This document shows, piece by piece, positions 61,020 through 64,000 of a DNA stretch of 64,000 bases. The position numbers were made by a program, and so were the translations under genes. The DNA lies in assembly GCF_018691265.1 (NCBI RefSeq), contig NW_024881321.1, forward strand, positions 12,775,387-12,839,386. Reading direction: 5' to 3'. Positions within the stretch are counted from its first letter, which is position 1; the number at the start of each line of letters is the position of its first letter. Below the pieces are notes generated by a model that was not told where the DNA came from, ran no database searches, and worked only from the letters and a program-made list of their open reading frames with translations. Source of the DNA: Tyto alba (Eukaryota > Chordata > Aves > Strigiformes > Tytonidae).

Positions 61020-61480
61020 GTCACATTGCAGGATTTTGTATCATTGAATTTCAATCTGGTTTCACTGGGACCTGCGGAGTATGGCTTACGCCAACCTCTG
61101 AGTCTCCTTGCTATATTCCTTTCCAGGGCAGCATTGTTTGCCTTTTGTCTGTTCTCTGATTAAATTGACACCATTTTACCTTTTGTGACTCCTGTGTCAT
61201 TTTCTGTTGACAGCATCTAGTAATGGTAACAGACCATTGTCCTTGTGGAAGGGGCAGAAACCATTGATTGGCTGGGTGTATTAATGCAGTCCCTTTAAAA
61301 GTCATGCAGACATGGCTTTGTGCTAACTGGCAGCTGAATGGGCGCTAGTGAGAGATGCTATTAACCACAGATAACAGTCAGCACCTTCTATTCACTAGCA
61401 ATGTCACTTTGTACCATTTGAGGAATAGCTGGTAGTGAAAATTGTTAAAGCACTTCTTCCCCTCCCTATACACATCCTGG
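61020..61480. promoter_or_regulatory. candidate conserved non-coding element
   Basis: A repeat-free, balanced-composition block standing out from AT-rich DNA. It is dense in transcription-factor-like words: SOX-type CCATTGTCC near 61231, CCATTGATTGGCT near 61260, homeodomain-type ATTAATGCAG near 61280, RUNX-type AACCACA and GATA-type AGATAA together at 61363-61374. It lacks open-frame or splice structure. Such density is typical of developmental enhancers in gene deserts, but conservation across species is untested. Confidence 0.3.
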
Positions 61481-61985
61481 ACTGAAGATCTTTAAGGCAG
61501 AGGAGTGGAAATAGTGTTCTGATTAGACTGTTGGTAGGATGCTCATATAATTTCCAGGGAGCTGAAGCACTTAATTCAATCCATCTGCACTGCACAGCTA
61601 AAATCTCTTTAGGACAAAAAGGTAGGCCCTGCTGACATGAGAGGTTAAATATTTACCATGGATAGGGAATTTATAATTGACATTTTGGAAATGAATGATT
61701 AAAAGTGGTTACAAGGAACACCTGGCTTTATGTCCTATCCATAAAACACGAGGGAGATACAAAAATTATGTAAAATCTTTCCACTGTGATCTTTTTAAAC
61801 AGGATAGAAAAATTAACATACCAAACCCTTAAAATTAACTTTGTAAAACATCTGCATTTAAAATTAAAGTGTCTGAGAAGTGCAGAATGGTGTTTGTGCA
61901 CACTTATATGCTGAACATGAAGCACTTATTCAGCCCCACTTCTGCTAAGCAACAAAATCAGACTTGTTTTTGTCATATTATGAAG

Positions 61986-61999
61986 ATTTGCATACAAAT
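61986..61999. promoter_or_regulatory. palindromic POU-octamer site ATTTG-CATA-CAAAT
   Basis: A perfect inverted repeat ATTTG/CAAAT around CATA that contains the octamer ATTTGCAT, the complement of ATGCAAAT, recognised by POU-domain factors. It sits in a repeat-free block at 61960-62230 with several TTAGCATA and ATGCTAATG words. Binding is inference. Confidence 0.3.
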
Positions 62000-62750
62000 T
62001 TCAGTGTTTTTTCTAGATTAAGGAATTTGTCAAGAGTTAAATTAGAAACTACAGTGGGAACTTTTTCTTCCTTCTGCTTAGTTTACATTTTCACGATTAG
62101 CATAGACTAACCAGTGTAATTTGAATTTTCATCAGCATCTGAAAACATAACTTTCCTCATATTTTCCTCAGAAACTGAGAATTTCATCCTGATTTTAAGT
62201 CATTTTGTGAACAAGTTAAAATGCTAATGTCAGGCCAACATTTATGATAAAAAGTTATACTATATAGTAGGGCATACTAGATCATGCACAATACCACGTG
62301 AAAGCAACTGGCTTCTGCACTATATCTGTCTCACATCCAGACTCCTCTAAGCACTACTAGAATAAATTAAGCCTGTCTGCATCCACCCATTTAAACATTT
62401 CCTAATTATTCTAAGATATTGCAGAAGCCGAAGGGAAGTGCAAATCCCCACTGATTCTTGTCATACAAGTAGGATCCACATATATATAAGCAGGACCAAG
62501 AAATAAGTACTGTCATATGATTAAGTCAAAAATGGTATGTGTTGTATATTATTTTGAGGATAATTAAAATGTTGCCTGCTGTTACATTACACATGTACTA
62601 TATTCCATAAACTCACTTGAATGATATTTACTTTATTGAGTGCTTTTCTTCACAACAGTTATTGTCTTGCTCCACTGTGGCACAGTGCTACCTACATACC
62701 TATGGTTTTCCGAAAGATATTTCCCATTACGAACAATGTCATTAATGTCC

Positions 62751-62768
62751 TTTTTTTTTTTTTTTTTT
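62751..62768. repeat. poly(T) tract, T18
   Basis: Uninterrupted T18 flanked by CC on both sides. Confidence 0.9.
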
Positions 62769-63654
62769 CCTTAATAACAAATATAGAGAGCTTTTATATG
62801 TGATAGGGAAAAAAATCAAAACAAAAAGAAAATTATGTCATTTTTATTCATATTTACCATAATAAGACTAATTCCAGTTTTGACAGAGCATTTTGCCTTT
62901 TACCAGAAAAATATGTGGCAATATACTGCAATTCTGTATACATGACTACAGACTATTACTAAACTATTACTATAACACTACTGCAAAAGAGCTCTTCAGC
63001 TGAGATACATCATCTCAACAGTGGGGATTCTCAAGCAAGAATTCAGTGGTGTGCATGTTGTCTTCACATATGTGCCAAAAAACAAGTACTCAGAGTATCA
63101 TTTTAAATAAACTACATCATTAACTCTTGACACTTTTGCTGCTGTATCTCAAATATCCCATCAGATATCTAAAAATAGATATCCCTAGAGTAATAAGGAT
63201 ATTTCAAGATTTTTGGGTGACATAGATGAAGTAGCATCTGGTTGTAATCATAACTGATATAGATCTATCAAACTAGCACCTGATGGATATTTTTGTTGCT
63301 GTGTCTCCAACTCTGCGAGAACAGTGATGCCTATGACACTCAGAGGTTGCTGTAATTAAACTCTCAATCCATCTGTGCAGAAGATTTCATAAGATTTTCA
63401 AGAATAGAATGTTTTCAGTATTTGTACATCTTTATTTTGGCTTGTTAAGGGACACATTATCCTATGTAACTTTCCAGAACAGTTTGTAAGGAAGTTTCCT
63501 TCAGAATGTTTCACTGAAGCAGAAGGGAGCAACTACCTACAGTATTTAAAGGTTAACTCAATTTTTTTCCTTCAGAAGACCTATGTGCAGACTGCAAGAT
63601 GCTTCTTTTGTAAGAGTTATTGACAGTACTAGAACATAAAGTAGGGCAGAAAGA

Positions 63655-63671
63655 TTTTTTTTTTTTTTTTT
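63655..63671. repeat. poly(T) tract, T17
   Basis: Uninterrupted T17 followed by a pyrimidine-rich CTTCTCT. Confidence 0.9.
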
Positions 63672-64000
63672 CTTCTCTGGCATTAAACATTCTATAGCTA
63701 TCAAATGTGTAGGCAGTGAAACTACACTAGGGCTAGAGGCCAAAGAATTGTAAAGACAGAAGAAGACATGGGAAAAAAGAAGTTTACTGAGTCAGTAGAT
63801 AGCCACATTTCACTTTTTGTATGAGAAATCATGTCAAGAAAGCTGTATTACTGATTTCAACAGCTATAGCAGAAGATATTTTGTAGTCACTAGCTCATGT
63901 GTTGGCAGGTACATATAAAGTCCTCAGAATGGTAGAAAACACTTTTGGACCTCAAATAGTAGTATATGTATTCAGTGAGACTTTAAAGGAAAAAAAAATA

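Larger units (their letters stand above)
61481..64000. other. AT-rich non-coding stretch to window end
   Basis: No gene seen. It contains a POU-octamer palindrome (61986-61999), T18 (62751-62768) and T17 (63655-63671). The open frames are short and featureless. Confidence 0.6.

Noticed and set aside
1..64000. Bacterial-type systems, CRISPR arrays, tRNA or rRNA genes
   Set aside because: No regularly spaced direct repeats, cloverleaf-like sequence, rRNA text or operon-like gene packing was seen on reading. The repeats identify the DNA as avian.

Overview
This window reads as nuclear DNA from a bird. The repeats are the avian set: chicken-repeat-1 (CR1) LINEs with the (ATTCTATG)n 3' tail and no poly(A), and TG...CA-bounded avian endogenous-retrovirus LTRs standing alone between 5-bp target-site duplications. 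The background is AT-rich, with many A/T homopolymers and no CpG island, as in a gene desert or very large intron of a macrochromosome. I cannot place the species. I found no convincing host protein-coding exon, tRNA, rRNA, CRISPR array or operon. The only open frames with recognisable protein similarity are broken CR1 endonuclease/reverse-transcriptase (RT) remnants.

Layout. 1-6.16 kb: AT-rich, nothing assigned. 6.16-7.40 kb: 5'-truncated CR1 on the minus strand. 7.4-10.4 kb: AT-rich. 10.43-12.5 kb: an unexplained GC-richer block with a splice-like pair and an AATAAA signal, followed by a CR1 3' end (12.52-12.82 kb). 13.0-13.62 kb: two diverged units of an unnamed tandem repeat, then another CR1 3' half (13.67-14.32 kb). 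15.94-16.70 kb: an ancient, amniote-wide (L3-like) CR1 on the minus strand. 17.94-18.44 kb: solo LTR. 22.19-26.31 kb: the densest part, with a small minus-strand CR1 and then a nest in which an LTR is split by CR1-A, which is itself split by CR1-B. 26.3-44.76 kb: AT-rich desert. 44.77-45.36 kb: second solo LTR of the 17.9-kb family, with a perfect CCTCT duplication. 49.69-50.76 kb and 52.89-53.96 kb: two ~1.07-kb solo LTRs of one family in opposite orientation, each with its own perfect duplication (GGGGC and CTACA). 56.03-56.16 kb: decayed CR1 tail. 56.2-64 kb: AT-rich, with motif-dense blocks near 61.0-62.2 kb that look like candidate conserved non-coding elements.

How the parts relate. The window records successive retrotransposon insertions rather than a working gene system. 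Functional potential, if any, lies in the solo-LTR promoters (CCAAT, TATA and AATAAA/ATTAAA motifs are visible), in G-rich LTR tracts, and in candidate enhancers that need cross-species alignment to test. The most distinctive observations are the nested insertion, the inverted LTR pair, a recurring A16-GG-A(8-11) tract at unrelated loci, and the GC-rich block at 10.4-11.8 kb.
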